From Porticoccaceae bacterium (GTDB lineage: Bacteria; Pseudomonadota; Gammaproteobacteria; Pseudomonadales; Porticoccaceae): a stretch of 64,000 bases of DNA. How positions within the stretch are numbered: the first letter of the stretch is position 1; every line of letters begins with the position of its first letter. The translations under genes and the position numbers were made by a program. Where the stretch lies: positions 1 through 64,000 of the forward strand of contig JAJFKC010000006.1 of NCBI GenBank assembly GCA_021773435.1, read 5' to 3'. Positions 36,175-47,529 of the stretch are shown here, piece after piece. The notes under the pieces are model-generated. The model saw only the letters and a list, made by a program, of their open reading frames with translations, was not told where the DNA came from and did no database searches.

Positions 36175-37278
36175 ATGTCTACTGAAACAGAATCAGCCGT
36201 TATTCTTCAGGCACTACCTGGCATAGGAGCAACCGGTCTTAGCAAGTTGTTGGAGCGATTTGGCTCCTTTGGCGAGGTACTCAAGACCGCTTCCACTGGA
36301 CTGCCGAAGGCCTACCAAAAGGCGCTAAAGCAATACCGCGCCCAGCCCCGTCAACATCAGGCTATCGCTCAGCAAACCATCGCCGATTGCGAAGCCGGTG
36401 GCATTACTATTCTGACCATTCAGAACAAAGCTTACCCCAGCTTATTGAAAGAGATCGACTACCCCCCAGCAATCCTCTACGTTAAGGGCGATATAAACCT
36501 GCTGGCTTTACCTCAAATCGCCATCGTCGGTAGCCGACAGCATACGGTTAGCGGCGAAAATAATGCCCTGGCATTTGCGCAACATTTAAGTGCTAACGGT
36601 TTCACCATTACCAGCGGCATGGCGCTGGGCATCGACGCAGCAGCCCACCGTGGTGCCATGCAACAGGGTAAAACTATCGCCGTGCTCGGCACCGGAATCG
36701 ATGTCATCTATCCTCGTTGCCATGCTGGCCTCTACGAAGACATCATTAACCATAATGGTGCCGTGGTGTCTGAATTCGCCCCCGGCACGCCGGCAAGACC
36801 CGGCAACTTTCCGCAGCGTAATCGCATTATCAGCGGCCTTAGCCTTGGTGTCTTAATCGTTGAGGCCGCGATTCAGAGCGGCTCACTTATTACCGCCCGG
36901 CTAGCGATGGAGCAGGGTCGAGAGGTGTTTGCCATTCCTGGTTCTATCCATAATCCCGTATCGAAAGGCTGTCACCGCTTGATCCGCGAAGGCGCAACCC
37001 TGGTCGAAACTGCAGAGGATATCGTTATGGAACTGGGCGGCATGTTGTCCTTCGTCTTAGAAGACGCGGGCAACATATCATCGCAATCCAACCTGCTCGA
37101 TAGCCTTGAACCTCGGGAAGTAAAACTGCTTGTTGATATGGGCTACGATTCTGTTGACCTCGACTCGCTGCTCAGCCGATGCGGACTATCGGTAAGCGAG
37201 TTGACCGCAAGCCTCACCCAACTTGAACTCCATGGTCTAATCAGCCACAGCGGCGGAATGTATAGCCGCCTGGCCTAA
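36175..37278 (+). CDS. dprA: DNA-processing protein DprA (Smf)
   Basis: 367 residues. DprA protects incoming single-stranded DNA and loads RecA during natural transformation. An N-terminal helix-hairpin-like segment (LPGIGATGLSKLLERFGSF) leads into the Rossmann core: VGSRQHTVSGENNAL, TSGMALGIDAAAHRGA, VLGTGIDVIYP and FPQRNRIISGLS. A winged-helix tail (VKLLVDMGYDSVDLDSLLSRCGLS) follows. Intact throughout; no other competence genes lie in the window. Confidence 0.97.
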   Translation: MSTETESAVILQALPGIGATGLSKLLERFGSFGEVLKTASTGLPKAYQKALKQYRAQPRQHQAIAQQTIADCEAGGITILTIQNKAYPSLLKEIDYPPAILYVKGDINLLALPQIAIVGSRQHTVSGENNALAFAQHLSANGFTITSGMALGIDAAAHRGAMQQGKTIAVLGTGIDVIYPRCHAGLYEDIINHNGAVVSEFAPGTPARPGNFPQRNRIISGLSLGVLIVEAAIQSGSLITARLAMEQGREVFAIPGSIHNPVSKGCHRLIREGATLVETAEDIVMELGGMLSFVLEDAGNISSQSNLLDSLEPREVKLLVDMGYDSVDLDSLLSRCGLSVSELTASLTQLELHGLISHSGGMYSRLA

Positions 37279-37416
37279 CTACCTGCCTCTCACCACTCTT
37301 TCAGCCAGCGTCTCCAATTACCATGCATGTTGCTAACAACGCATTCTTGCGTTAGCCTGCGCGACCTTCCCGGAACTACATTCGGGGCGTCGTAAACAAC
37401 CTACAATTGAAATGCC

Positions 37417-37920
37417 ATGAATAAACCTTTCGTTGCCATCCTTATGGGTTCCGATTCTGATCTTCCAGTGATGCAGGCCTGCATCGACGTACTGGATGAA
37501 CTTGAAATTCCCTGCGAAGTTAAAATCACCTCCGCCCACCGTACGCCTGAAGTCACCCAGAAATATGTGAAATCAGCCGATGAACGCGCCTGCGTAGCAT
37601 TTATTTGCGCCGCTGGCATGGCTGCCCACCTGGCTGGCGCCGTCGCCGCGCAAACCTTAAAACCAGTTATCGGCGTCCCGATTAACGCCTCTCTGGAAGG
37701 TCTAGACGCGTTGTTAGCGACCGTCCAAATGCCCGCTGGCATTCCCGTCGCGACAGTTGCTATTGGTAAAGCTGGGGCAAAAAACGCCGCTTATCTGGCT
37801 GCCCAAATAGCCGCAACAGCAGATGCTGAGTTACACCAACGACTCATCAACAACAGAGCCACCAGCGCACAAGCCGTGATCGACAAAGACGCTGCGCTGC
37901 AAGCCAAATTGTCAGGTTGA
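37417..37920 (+). CDS. purE: N5-carboxyaminoimidazole ribonucleotide mutase
   Basis: 167 residues. It interconverts N5-CAIR and CAIR in purine synthesis. IAILMGSDSDLPVMQ-type N-terminus, KITSAHRTPEVTQ and FICAAGMAAHLAGAVAA are the class I PurE motifs. Usually purK follows, but here the next gene is tsaC, whose start overlaps the purE stop by 4 bases, so purK must be elsewhere. Confidence 0.96.
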   Translation: MNKPFVAILMGSDSDLPVMQACIDVLDELEIPCEVKITSAHRTPEVTQKYVKSADERACVAFICAAGMAAHLAGAVAAQTLKPVIGVPINASLEGLDALLATVQMPAGIPVATVAIGKAGAKNAAYLAAQIAATADAELHQRLINNRATSAQAVIDKDAALQAKLSG

Positions 37921-38486
37921 TCAATTACACGCGCCACTTCCGCACCCGTCATGCCGCACGCTGCCTGCTTAATGGCGGCGTTGTCGCTTATCCAACCGAA
38001 GCCGTCTGGGGTTTAGGTTGTGACCCTGAAAACCATTACGCGGTGGCGAAAATCCTTGCGCTTAAGGGTCGGGATGTTGATAAAGGCCTGATTCTAATAG
38101 GTTCTGACATCGCCATGTTTGAGCCATACCTTACTTCGACAAGCCTCGAGCAACAGCAACGCATGTCCAGCACCTGGCCTGGCCCGGTGACCTGGTTAGT
38201 GCCCAATAATGGCCTTGCCCCGGACTGGATTACCGGCGGTCAACCCAGTGTGGCTATACGTGTGACCGCACATCCAGTGGCTGCCGCGCTCAGCCATCTC
38301 GCAGGCCGGCCTATTGTTTCCACCTCGGCTAACCCCCAGGGCTTGCCAGCGGCGCTTAGCTTGACCAAAATCAAAGCGTATTTCGGCAATAACCTTGATG
38401 CTATCGCTTCTGGACTAACAGGTGGAACCAACAAGCCCAGTGAAATCCGCGATCTTTTATCAGGTGAAATAAAAAGGGCTGGTTGA
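37917..38486 (+). CDS. tsaC: Threonylcarbamoyl-AMP synthase (YrdC/Sua5 family)
   Basis: 189 residues starting with TTG overlapping the purE stop. It makes the threonylcarbamoyl adenylate used to modify A37 of ANN-reading tRNAs. VVAYPTEAVWGLGCDPEN and KGLILIGSD are signature motifs, as is IVSTSANPQGLPAA. Order tsaC-hemF-aroE is a conserved gammaproteobacterial cluster. Confidence 0.95.
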   Translation: MINYTRHFRTRHAARCLLNGGVVAYPTEAVWGLGCDPENHYAVAKILALKGRDVDKGLILIGSDIAMFEPYLTSTSLEQQQRMSSTWPGPVTWLVPNNGLAPDWITGGQPSVAIRVTAHPVAAALSHLAGRPIVSTSANPQGLPAALSLTKIKAYFGNNLDAIASGLTGGTNKPSEIRDLLSGEIKRAG

Positions 38487-39431
<945 letters not shown>

Positions 39432-39471
39432 CGAAAAAAACATATATACCTGATGGCGATGTCTATTTAAT

Positions 39472-40305
39472 ATGTCTGATAAGTATGCCGTATTCGGCAA
39501 CCCCGTAGCCCACAGCCGCTCCCCGGAAATTCATGCCGCCTTTGCCGAGCAAACCGGTGAAGACATCGAATATGGCCGGGTACTAGTCCCCAAAGAACGA
39601 TTTCGGGAAACTGTGCTCAAATTCATCAAGGATGGCGGTCAGGGTCTAAATATTACCGTCCCCTGCAAAAAAGACGCCTATCAGGTTGCCGACCAATTAA
39701 CGCCACGGGCCAGGCGAGCCGGCGCGGTAAACACCTACGTTATCCAGCCCGGCAAAAAAATTCTGGGCGATAATACCGACGGGAAAGGCCTGGCCACCGA
39801 CCTTATCGACAACCTCAAGTGGATAGTTCGTAACAAACGCATCTTGATGCTCGGCGCGGGCGGCGCTGTACGCGGCGTGCTGGAACCTCTCCTCGCCCTT
39901 AAACCCCAGTCCGTGGTATTAGGCAATCGCACTCCCGCCACTGCCCGAATCGTCGCCACCGATTTTGCCGAACTCGGTGAAATCACCGGCGGTAGCTACG
40001 AGAGCCTGCATACCAAATCTGCATTTGACCTGATTATCAACGGCACCAGTGCCAGCCTCGATGGTGAATTACCGCCCTTATCTGCTGAGCTTATTGGTGA
40101 AGATTGCTGCTGCTACGACATGATGTACGGTTCGAAACCGACGGTATTTATGGAGTGGGCCAGAGCAAATGGTGTTGAGAACATCTCCGATGGCCTGGGC
40201 ATGCTGGTCGAGCAAGCCGCTGAATCGTTCACTCTCTGGCGAGGTAAAACGCCCGACACAAAACCAGTAATCAAAGCACTTCGGAAAAATATTCAAGGTA
40301 CCTAA
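39472..40305 (+). CDS. aroE: Shikimate 5-dehydrogenase
   Basis: 277 residues. It reduces 3-dehydroshikimate with NADPH. FGNPVAHSRSPEIHAAF and NITVPCKKDAYQ (catalytic lysine) lie in the substrate domain, GAGGAVRGVLEPLL in the NADPH domain. Its window partner in the same pathway is aroQ at 58740. It closes the tsaC-hemF-aroE run. Confidence 0.96.
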   Translation: MSDKYAVFGNPVAHSRSPEIHAAFAEQTGEDIEYGRVLVPKERFRETVLKFIKDGGQGLNITVPCKKDAYQVADQLTPRARRAGAVNTYVIQPGKKILGDNTDGKGLATDLIDNLKWIVRNKRILMLGAGGAVRGVLEPLLALKPQSVVLGNRTPATARIVATDFAELGEITGGSYESLHTKSAFDLIINGTSASLDGELPPLSAELIGEDCCCYDMMYGSKPTVFMEWARANGVENISDGLGMLVEQAAESFTLWRGKTPDTKPVIKALRKNIQGT

Positions 40306-40405
40306 ATCTTATTACCTGAATTCAGACCGGACTCAAAACTATTTGTTTGTCAGCTTACATCGCTTTAGCATGGCCCTTTGCTATCAATAATTAAGGGCCA
40401 AAAAG

Positions 40406-41011
40406 ATGGAAGCGATGAAAGCACAACAAGTGTTCCGGGCCTACCCCCATAATATCGAAGAGGCCAACGACGCCGTAAAAACTCACTTTTGCGCGCGCTG
40501 CGGCACTCCCTGCGAACACGACCAAAGCGAAGGCGGCATACGCTCAATCTGTACAGCGTGCAATTTTATTCATTATAAAAACCCTCAGCCTGCCATTGCT
40601 GTACTTATAGAGCGGGACAATCATTTCGTCCTGGGTAAACGTATCTCCAAAAGCCTGGGTCATGGCCAGTGGTGCATGCCCTGTGGTTACGTGGAATACC
40701 ACGAGGACTACCTCTCTGCCGCCGTGCGCGAAGTAAAAGAAGAGACCACGGTGGATGTGCGCATCAAATCCATTATCAGTGTGGTGACCAATTATCTGAA
40801 ACCAAACATTCACTCCCTTGTAACCGTGCTGAGCGCCGAAATATTGTCTGGCGAAATAGAGGCAGCCGATGGCATGGAGGAGGTCGCGTGGTTTCCCTAC
40901 ACAGGCGAGTTTCCGGAAATGGCCTTTGAAGCAGATACGCATATTATCAGCCGCTATTTTGAGACTGATCTTGTTGGCGCACCGGTTGATCTTAACTTTG
41001 CCGAGTCTTAA
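40406..41011 (+). CDS. NUDIX hydrolase with N-terminal zinc ribbon
   Basis: 201 residues. A CARCGTPCEH...CTACNF zinc ribbon precedes the NUDIX box GYVEYHEDYLSAAVREVKEE, whose glutamates bind metal. The family hydrolyses nucleotide diphosphate-X compounds; related zinc-ribbon members act on NADH or FAD-like substrates. Its last 130 bases recur in decayed form at 42343-42467, beyond the next gene. Confidence 0.9.
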   Translation: MEAMKAQQVFRAYPHNIEEANDAVKTHFCARCGTPCEHDQSEGGIRSICTACNFIHYKNPQPAIAVLIERDNHFVLGKRISKSLGHGQWCMPCGYVEYHEDYLSAAVREVKEETTVDVRIKSIISVVTNYLKPNIHSLVTVLSAEILSGEIEAADGMEEVAWFPYTGEFPEMAFEADTHIISRYFETDLVGAPVDLNFAES

Positions 41012-41092
41012 CTACACTGAATAACCTGGATCAAACATTCTTAACCAAACAATCCAGACTAAATAAATATAACTGAAACGGGGGAAAGAAAA

Positions 41093-42301
41093 ATGAGAAA
41101 GAATATTCTCGACGGCTATAGCGTTCTTGATCTCTCCCAGCACCTCGCGGGGCCAAGCACAACTCGGCTTATGGCCGAGATGGGCGCTCATGTCATCAAA
41201 GTCGAGCTAGCGCCAGATGGCGACCCGACACGCAGAATAGGCTATTTCGAAGATGGCAGAAGCGCCTACTTCGTCCAGCAAAATCGGGGTAAAGATAGCC
41301 TCTGTATCGATGTCAAACATGAACAAGGCCTAGCAGTATTAAAAGACCTGGTGAAAAAGGTCGACGTGGTGCTGGAGAATTTCGCGCCCGGCGTCATGAA
41401 GAACATCGGCATCGACTGGCCGGTGGTGCACCAGGTCAATCCGCAGGTCATTATGTGCTCCATCTCCGCGCTGGGTCAGACCGGCCCGCTGGCCCACCTG
41501 CCGGGCATCGACTACATCGCCCAGGCCTATGCCGGGGTTACCGACCTGATCGGTGAACCCGACGGGCCACCCAGTTTGCCCATGCTCGCCATGGGCGACG
41601 TCATGACTGGCGTACATGCGCTCGCAGCGATTAATGGCGCTCTGCTGGATCGTGCGAAAACCAACGAGGGACAGTATCTGGATATAAGCCTGGTCGATAG
41701 CTATTACCACTGCCACGAACTCAGCGTGCAAATGAATAGCTGCACGAAGGGCAAGGTGCAGGCCAAACGATGCGGCGCCCATCACTCCGCCGTGGCACCG
41801 ATGGGCGTATTCAAAGGTAACGACGGTTATATCGTGCTGGCGCCCCTGCGCCACTGGCGAGCGTTTTGCAAAATCATCGGTCGGCAAGACCTGATTACCA
41901 ATGACAAATTTGCCACCGCGACGGCGCGGGTTAAAAATCGCTTCGAACTGGCGGAGATTATTGAACACTGGATTCAGTCCTGTGACAGCGACGCCGACGC
42001 CATCACCCAGCTGGAAGCCCAGCGTATCACCGTGGCGCCGGTATTGACCGTGGCACAAACCATGGAACATCCGCATTTTATCGAGCGCGGCACCGTGCGT
42101 ACCATTCACGACCGCATTCTCGGTGACTTTCAGATTCCGGGTATGCCCCTGCACTTTTCCAAATACCCGGATCTTCCGCCGCTGGAAGCGCCGTTTTTAG
42201 GGGAGCATAACGCGCAGGTACTAGAAGGATTTCTGGGCTATTCTGCTGATCAAACTGCCGCTATCGAACAAGCGGGTATTCTGGTGAGTAAGGATCGATA
42301 A
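41093..42301 (+). CDS. CaiB/BaiF family CoA-transferase
   Basis: 402 residues, third class III CoA-transferase of the window. YSVLDLSQHLAGPSTTRLMAE and SISALGQTGPLAHLPGIDYI are typical; the catalytic aspartate is in LAMGDVMTGVHAL. It is closest to the gene at 12911-14140. It is bracketed by the real NUDIX 3' end and a decayed second copy of it, suggesting it arrived as cargo. A purine-rich GGGGGAAAG precedes the start. Confidence 0.92.
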   Translation: MRKNILDGYSVLDLSQHLAGPSTTRLMAEMGAHVIKVELAPDGDPTRRIGYFEDGRSAYFVQQNRGKDSLCIDVKHEQGLAVLKDLVKKVDVVLENFAPGVMKNIGIDWPVVHQVNPQVIMCSISALGQTGPLAHLPGIDYIAQAYAGVTDLIGEPDGPPSLPMLAMGDVMTGVHALAAINGALLDRAKTNEGQYLDISLVDSYYHCHELSVQMNSCTKGKVQAKRCGAHHSAVAPMGVFKGNDGYIVLAPLRHWRAFCKIIGRQDLITNDKFATATARVKNRFELAEIIEHWIQSCDSDADAITQLEAQRITVAPVLTVAQTMEHPHFIERGTVRTIHDRILGDFQIPGMPLHFSKYPDLPPLEAPFLGEHNAQVLEGFLGYSADQTAAIEQAGILVSKDR

Positions 42302-42342
42302 GTGCAGGAAAAGGCTTGGGATCGGTCTGACCCCTGCTAGCA

Positions 42343-42467
42343 TATGGCTTGGATAAGGTTCGCGGGTTTCCCGGTACCGGAGGATTTCTGGAAATGACCT
42401 ATGAGGCAGCGATTTATATTATCGGCTGATATTTCAAAACTGTCCTCATCCGTCCGATGGTTGATTC
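42343..42467 (+). pseudogene. Decayed copy of the NUDIX gene 3' end
   Basis: This stretch aligns with 40868-40998: shared landmarks are the TCGCG-GGTTTCCC junction, GGAAATG-CCT-TGA-GCAG, TATATTATC-GC-GATATTT and GGTTGAT. It carries stops and indels. It is a second copy of the last part of the NUDIX gene on the far side of the CoA-transferase. Confidence 0.8.
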
Positions 42468-42513
42468 CAGATAAGCGCGACTATAAAACCTGGCTAATTG
42501 ACGCTTAGTTACA

Positions 42514-43376
42514 TTACATATCAAAGTTCGCCTGGGGATCACGGCAATCTAAGACATGATAGGCGATCACATCAGAATGTAGCTTTTGCTTGTCGATTAT
42601 TGGACGAACAGTAAACTCGATGCCTTGTGTATCAGCCATACTGTGCATCTTCGATCTAATTCCATCATCCCATGTCACGGGAAAGCGTTCTCCTTCCGAA
42701 ATTATTATTCCCCGGTGACTAGAGAAAGCAACCATATCGAGCCTGCCTAGGATGTTTAGCGTTGCAGTCAACTCCTCACGGTTTTGACCCAGGATACTTC
42801 GATCTCTTGTAGTAATCTTGATCTCCTCTTTCTCTGGGCCAAGCTCAATGTACTCGATGCTCTCACCATCAACGCCGCCAATCAGTCTATCCATTGGGTA
42901 TTTTGTTATTTGGGCTGCCCAAAGTATCTTAGGGTCATTAATCGTAATTCGACCATCACCGGAATTAGCAATAGACAAGCCTGAACCAATATTTAGTTCA
43001 GTGTTATGTTGATGGTAATGGGTAACCCCTTTTTAATAGAGTCGCTCACCTCCTTCCGCAAGTCGATAGCGGAGCGCAACAACCTCGTGATGACTCCAGA
43101 TAGCTGCTACCCGCCATCAGAAGCTAGAGCCCCCAAGAGTTCTTTATTCGTAAATACGAAATCTATCAGGAATTCTATAGAACCAGGGTTTACCTGAACG
43201 TTATAGTCAATTTGTTTCTTTATCGCCGGCGTGAGTTGCCTGCGACCTAGCTGAACTGCGATAAGCTTATCTGTAATAGAGCGGTAACCTGAAACCAGTA
43301 GTTCCATTTTCCGAAGGTCGAAATGGTTTCCAGAAAAAGCTGTTCCTTTTGCGTAGTACCGTAAATCATATTCCAT
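42514..43376 (-). pseudogene. Unknown gene broken by a stop and a frameshift
   Basis: An 89-codon start (MEYDLRYYAKGTAFSGNHF) ends at TAG, 43107-43109. The same frame then reads on for 38 codons (QLSGVITRLLRSAIDL...ITINITLN) and a shift of frame near 42985 leads into 154 further codons (IGSGLSIANSGDGRITIND to CRDPQANFDM). The three pieces are contiguous, on one strand and of like composition, so they look like one protein of about 285 residues. I recognise no family. It abuts a toxin-antitoxin pair. The alternative is two small separate genes. Confidence 0.6.
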
Positions 43377-43422
43377 CATTTTGCTCCCAGTATGCTTGTG
43401 GTGATTTCGCTAGGCAGCTTCG

Positions 43423-43686
43423 TTAAGTCGCTTTATAAACCCCTCCACGATGACCAACTTTGACGACATGTACTACCAGCACATCATCCCTGATTTCGTA
43501 CACGATTCGGTACAAACCCTGCCTGACACGGTAACGCTCCTGAACAGAAAGTTTTATACAGCCTTCTCCCCGTGGCTCCTCGGCCAGAGTTTCAATTCGT
43601 TTGAGAATTCGACTGAGGTCTTTTTTAGGAATAGACCGCAGGTCTTTGGTAACAGATTTCTTAAAAGTGAGTTTATATTTTGCCAT
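43423..43686 (-). CDS. RelE/ParE family toxin
   Basis: 87 residues beginning YKLTFKKSVTKDLRSIPKKD, with the family C-terminal core YRVRQGLYRIVYEIRDDVLVVHVVKV and GHRGGVY. RelE members cut mRNA on the ribosome, ParE members poison gyrase; the RHGxxY-like end (GHRGGVY) favours RelE type. It overlaps the antitoxin gene by 14 bases. Confidence 0.9.
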   Translation of the reverse strand: MAKYKLTFKKSVTKDLRSIPKKDLSRILKRIETLAEEPRGEGCIKLSVQERYRVRQGLYRIVYEIRDDVLVVHVVKVGHRGGVYKAT

Positions 43687-43906
43687 GCTTCTTCAGGTCG
43701 TTTAGCAAGGTTTCGTAGCTAATCTCTTTTTCATCCGCCCGCTCTGAAAATGCGGCCAAATCTTCCTGATCTTCATTCATCAGCAGACGAACGGCCTCAT
43801 CTACTAGCTCAGAAACAGAGAGCTGAGATGAAGCCGATTTGAGCTTAAGCGCTTGATGTATGCTCGGTTCGAAGTAGATCGTTGATCGTTTAGACAAGTT
43901 GCTCAT
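43673..43906 (-). CDS. Ribbon-helix-helix antitoxin of the RelE pair
   Basis: 77 residues from ATG at 43906 (MSNLSKRSTIYFEPSIHQAL), which has GGAGG 5 bases upstream. The N-terminal STIYFEPSIHQALKLKSA is the RHH DNA-binding motif; the acidic remainder should hold the toxin. A perfect 28-base palindrome lies 29 bases upstream, the expected operator. Confidence 0.88.
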   Translation of the reverse strand: MSNLSKRSTIYFEPSIHQALKLKSASSQLSVSELVDEAVRLLMNEDQEDLAAFSERADEKEISYETLLNDLKKHGKI

Positions 43907-43934
43907 AATAGCCTCCAAATTTGCATCGCAGCAT

Positions 43935-43962
43935 TTTGACGTTAAAACGTTTTAACGTCAAA
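43935..43962. promoter_or_regulatory. Operator palindrome and promoter of the RelE/RHH pair
   Basis: A perfect 28-base palindrome with half-site TTTGACGTTAAAAC. On the minus strand its TTGACG serves as a -35 box with CAAAAT 17 bases downstream as the -10, so the bound complex would occlude RNA polymerase. Confidence 0.85.
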
Positions 43963-44026
43963 CGAATCGTGACATGCGAGTTACTATAAGGTCTGAAAAG
44001 TACCTCCCCATCCGTCAGCATAAATA

Positions 44027-44412
<386 letters not shown>

Positions 44413-44501
44413 CATCGCCACAGTGATATTAATGTGATGAAAAAAATAACGGGGACACCAGTGAATTTGACCCTCTTGGATTCCTAGTGGGTCTCAGGTT
44501 T

Positions 44502-46043
44502 CTAGTTCTCGGGCTTGGGGCCTAACCTGGCAGGAATAAATAATGCTAGAAACAACACGGGTATGGCCACGACAATAAAAACTATAAAGGTATCATTCAG
44601 ACCCAGCGTAGAAGCCTGAACAGTGGCCATTTGATCTGTAATAGCCCACAGTACGTCGCCATCACCGCCACTGAGTTGCTCCATTACCTGGAATGCTGCT
44701 TCCTTTTCTGCATACGCAGGATTTAACTCCTCTATCAGATGCTGGCGATGAAATACGGTTCGCGCCTGCCAGATGCTAATACCTATAGCAATACCGACAC
44801 TGGAAGCTACTGTTCGAAAGAAATTAAAAAAGCTGGCTGCAGAAACCGTTCGCTCTTGAGATACCGAACCTAGCGTAATTGCCATCAGGGGCGGAAACAA
44901 TAGGGTAAAACCTATGCCCACCGCGACTCGGGCAACGAGTAGCTGTGTGAAAGTAGACTCAGTTGTGGATGATGCCTGAAGATAAATGGCATACATTGTT
45001 ATAAGTGCTCCAGAAACAATGAGATACCGGAGATTCAGGCGCGCGATATTTTTACCAACTAGTGTCATGCCGACAATTGGCAGGACACTAGTACCCGCCA
45101 TGACTAATCCTGATAAGGTCGCGGTGTACCCTAATGCGGTCTGCATCCATATTGGATAAAGCACCGAGCAAGAAAAATACGTCAAATTGAAAATCACTCC
45201 CATTATGGAGGAAACCACAAACACAGGGATTTTAAAGAGGCTGTAATCAATAAGGGGATGGGGTTCCTTGCGCTCCCAGATAACGTAAGCAATCAGCGCT
45301 ATAACCGCAATATTAATCATCAGTCGAATATCCGCCGAACCGAGCCAGTCCAGCTCGTGCCCCCGGTCAAGAATCAGTTGAAATAACAGCACTGTCACCG
45401 CCAGCAGAAACATACCGACAGCATCGACCGGTATTTTTTTTGTTTCAGTTTCTATCTTGTGCATGCTGGTCCACACTATCCATGCCGCCCCAAAGCCAAT
45501 CGGAATATTTATATAAAAAATCCACGGCCAGCTCAGATTATCAGTGATAACACCCCCAAGGATGGGACCGAGCACCGGTGCAGTGACCGAGACGATACTC
45601 CACAGAGCGATGGCCGTACCGTGTCGTTCAGGCGGAAAAATTCTCAGCAGCATAGTCTGAGACAGGGGTATTATCAGACCACTGGACAGGCCCTGCAGCG
45701 CGCGGAAAAAGATCAGCAATTCCATATTGGAACTAACGCCACAAGCCCAGGAGGTGAGCGCGAACATTAATATTGACCCAGTAAAGGTGTGGACTTCACC
45801 AAAACGTTTGCACATCCATGGACTCAGTGGCAGCACTATCGCCAGGCAAACCGTGTAAGTGGTCAATACCCAGGCACCCTGAGACGGAGATGCGCCAAGT
45901 GTTCCGGAGATTGACGGCAGCGCCACCACCGCAATGGTCATATCGAGCGCATTCATGAAGTTTGCGGCAGTGATAGCCAATGCCGTTATGATTAAAGGCA
46001 GGCGCGTGGCAGGCGTGGTTGGAACCGCGGTATCTACTGTCAT
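44502..46043 (-). CDS. MFS drug-type exporter, DHA2 (EmrB/QacA) family
   Basis: 513 residues with about 14 hydrophobic segments, the size of 14-helix drug:proton antiporters. Motifs: FMNALDMTIAVVALPSI (motif D1 acid in helix 1), GAWVLTTYTVCLAIVLPLS and ALQGLSSGLIIPLSQ, and GPILGGVITDNLSWPWIFYINIP, the motif C region. No membrane-fusion partner gene is adjacent, and no regulator. It is framed by the decayed and the intact copies of hemB, so it was probably acquired. Substrate unknown. Confidence 0.92.
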   Translation of the reverse strand: MTVDTAVPTTPATRLPLIITALAITAANFMNALDMTIAVVALPSISGTLGASPSQGAWVLTTYTVCLAIVLPLSPWMCKRFGEVHTFTGSILMFALTSWACGVSSNMELLIFFRALQGLSSGLIIPLSQTMLLRIFPPERHGTAIALWSIVSVTAPVLGPILGGVITDNLSWPWIFYINIPIGFGAAWIVWTSMHKIETETKKIPVDAVGMFLLAVTVLLFQLILDRGHELDWLGSADIRLMINIAVIALIAYVIWERKEPHPLIDYSLFKIPVFVVSSIMGVIFNLTYFSCSVLYPIWMQTALGYTATLSGLVMAGTSVLPIVGMTLVGKNIARLNLRYLIVSGALITMYAIYLQASSTTESTFTQLLVARVAVGIGFTLLFPPLMAITLGSVSQERTVSAASFFNFFRTVASSVGIAIGISIWQARTVFHRQHLIEELNPAYAEKEAAFQVMEQLSGGDGDVLWAITDQMATVQASTLGLNDTFIVFIVVAIPVLFLALFIPARLGPKPEN

Positions 46044-46497
46044 GGTATGGGTTTGATCGCTAACAACTGGATTAGCAAACTACGAATAAAACCTGAGAGC
46101 CAATCAAATGAAAGAGGTACTTATTGAACAGGAAGCGAAACTACCGGTATTTAGTTGATCTGTCTACGTTAATCAAAAACTGAGCCAAGCTGTGAGTCAA
46201 GATCTGTACAGTCAAATCTGTTTTGAAAGAGTAACGTAACCACGCTCCAGGGGCAGCACCGGTAATTTTAATTAAGACCCTAAAAAGGTGTACGGGAAGC
46301 ACCATTTTTTTTGAGGCCGACTGTTGAGCGCTTCAACTCAAAATCAACAACTTGTAAACGAGTTGAATTCAAAGACCTCCTTAGTCCGATAACCCAGGTT
46401 CCTTCCAGGTGTTATCCCGCCCAAACCACTTTGGCAGCCAGCGAATTCAAAGTAGACTGGCGATCAGAGTTTCCACGTCACGGAGTTGAATATCTAA
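46044..46497. other. Gap between the divergent MFS gene and hemB
   Basis: No gene is supported. Bases from about 46390 onward match the region before the hemB duplicate at 44027-44137, so this part is the original hemB upstream region. A short GGTG/CACC hairpin followed by eight Ts near 46285-46312 could terminate plus-strand transcription, but no plus-strand gene precedes it. Confidence 0.6.
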
Positions 46498-47520
<1,023 letters not shown>

Positions 47521-47529
47521 CCATCTACC

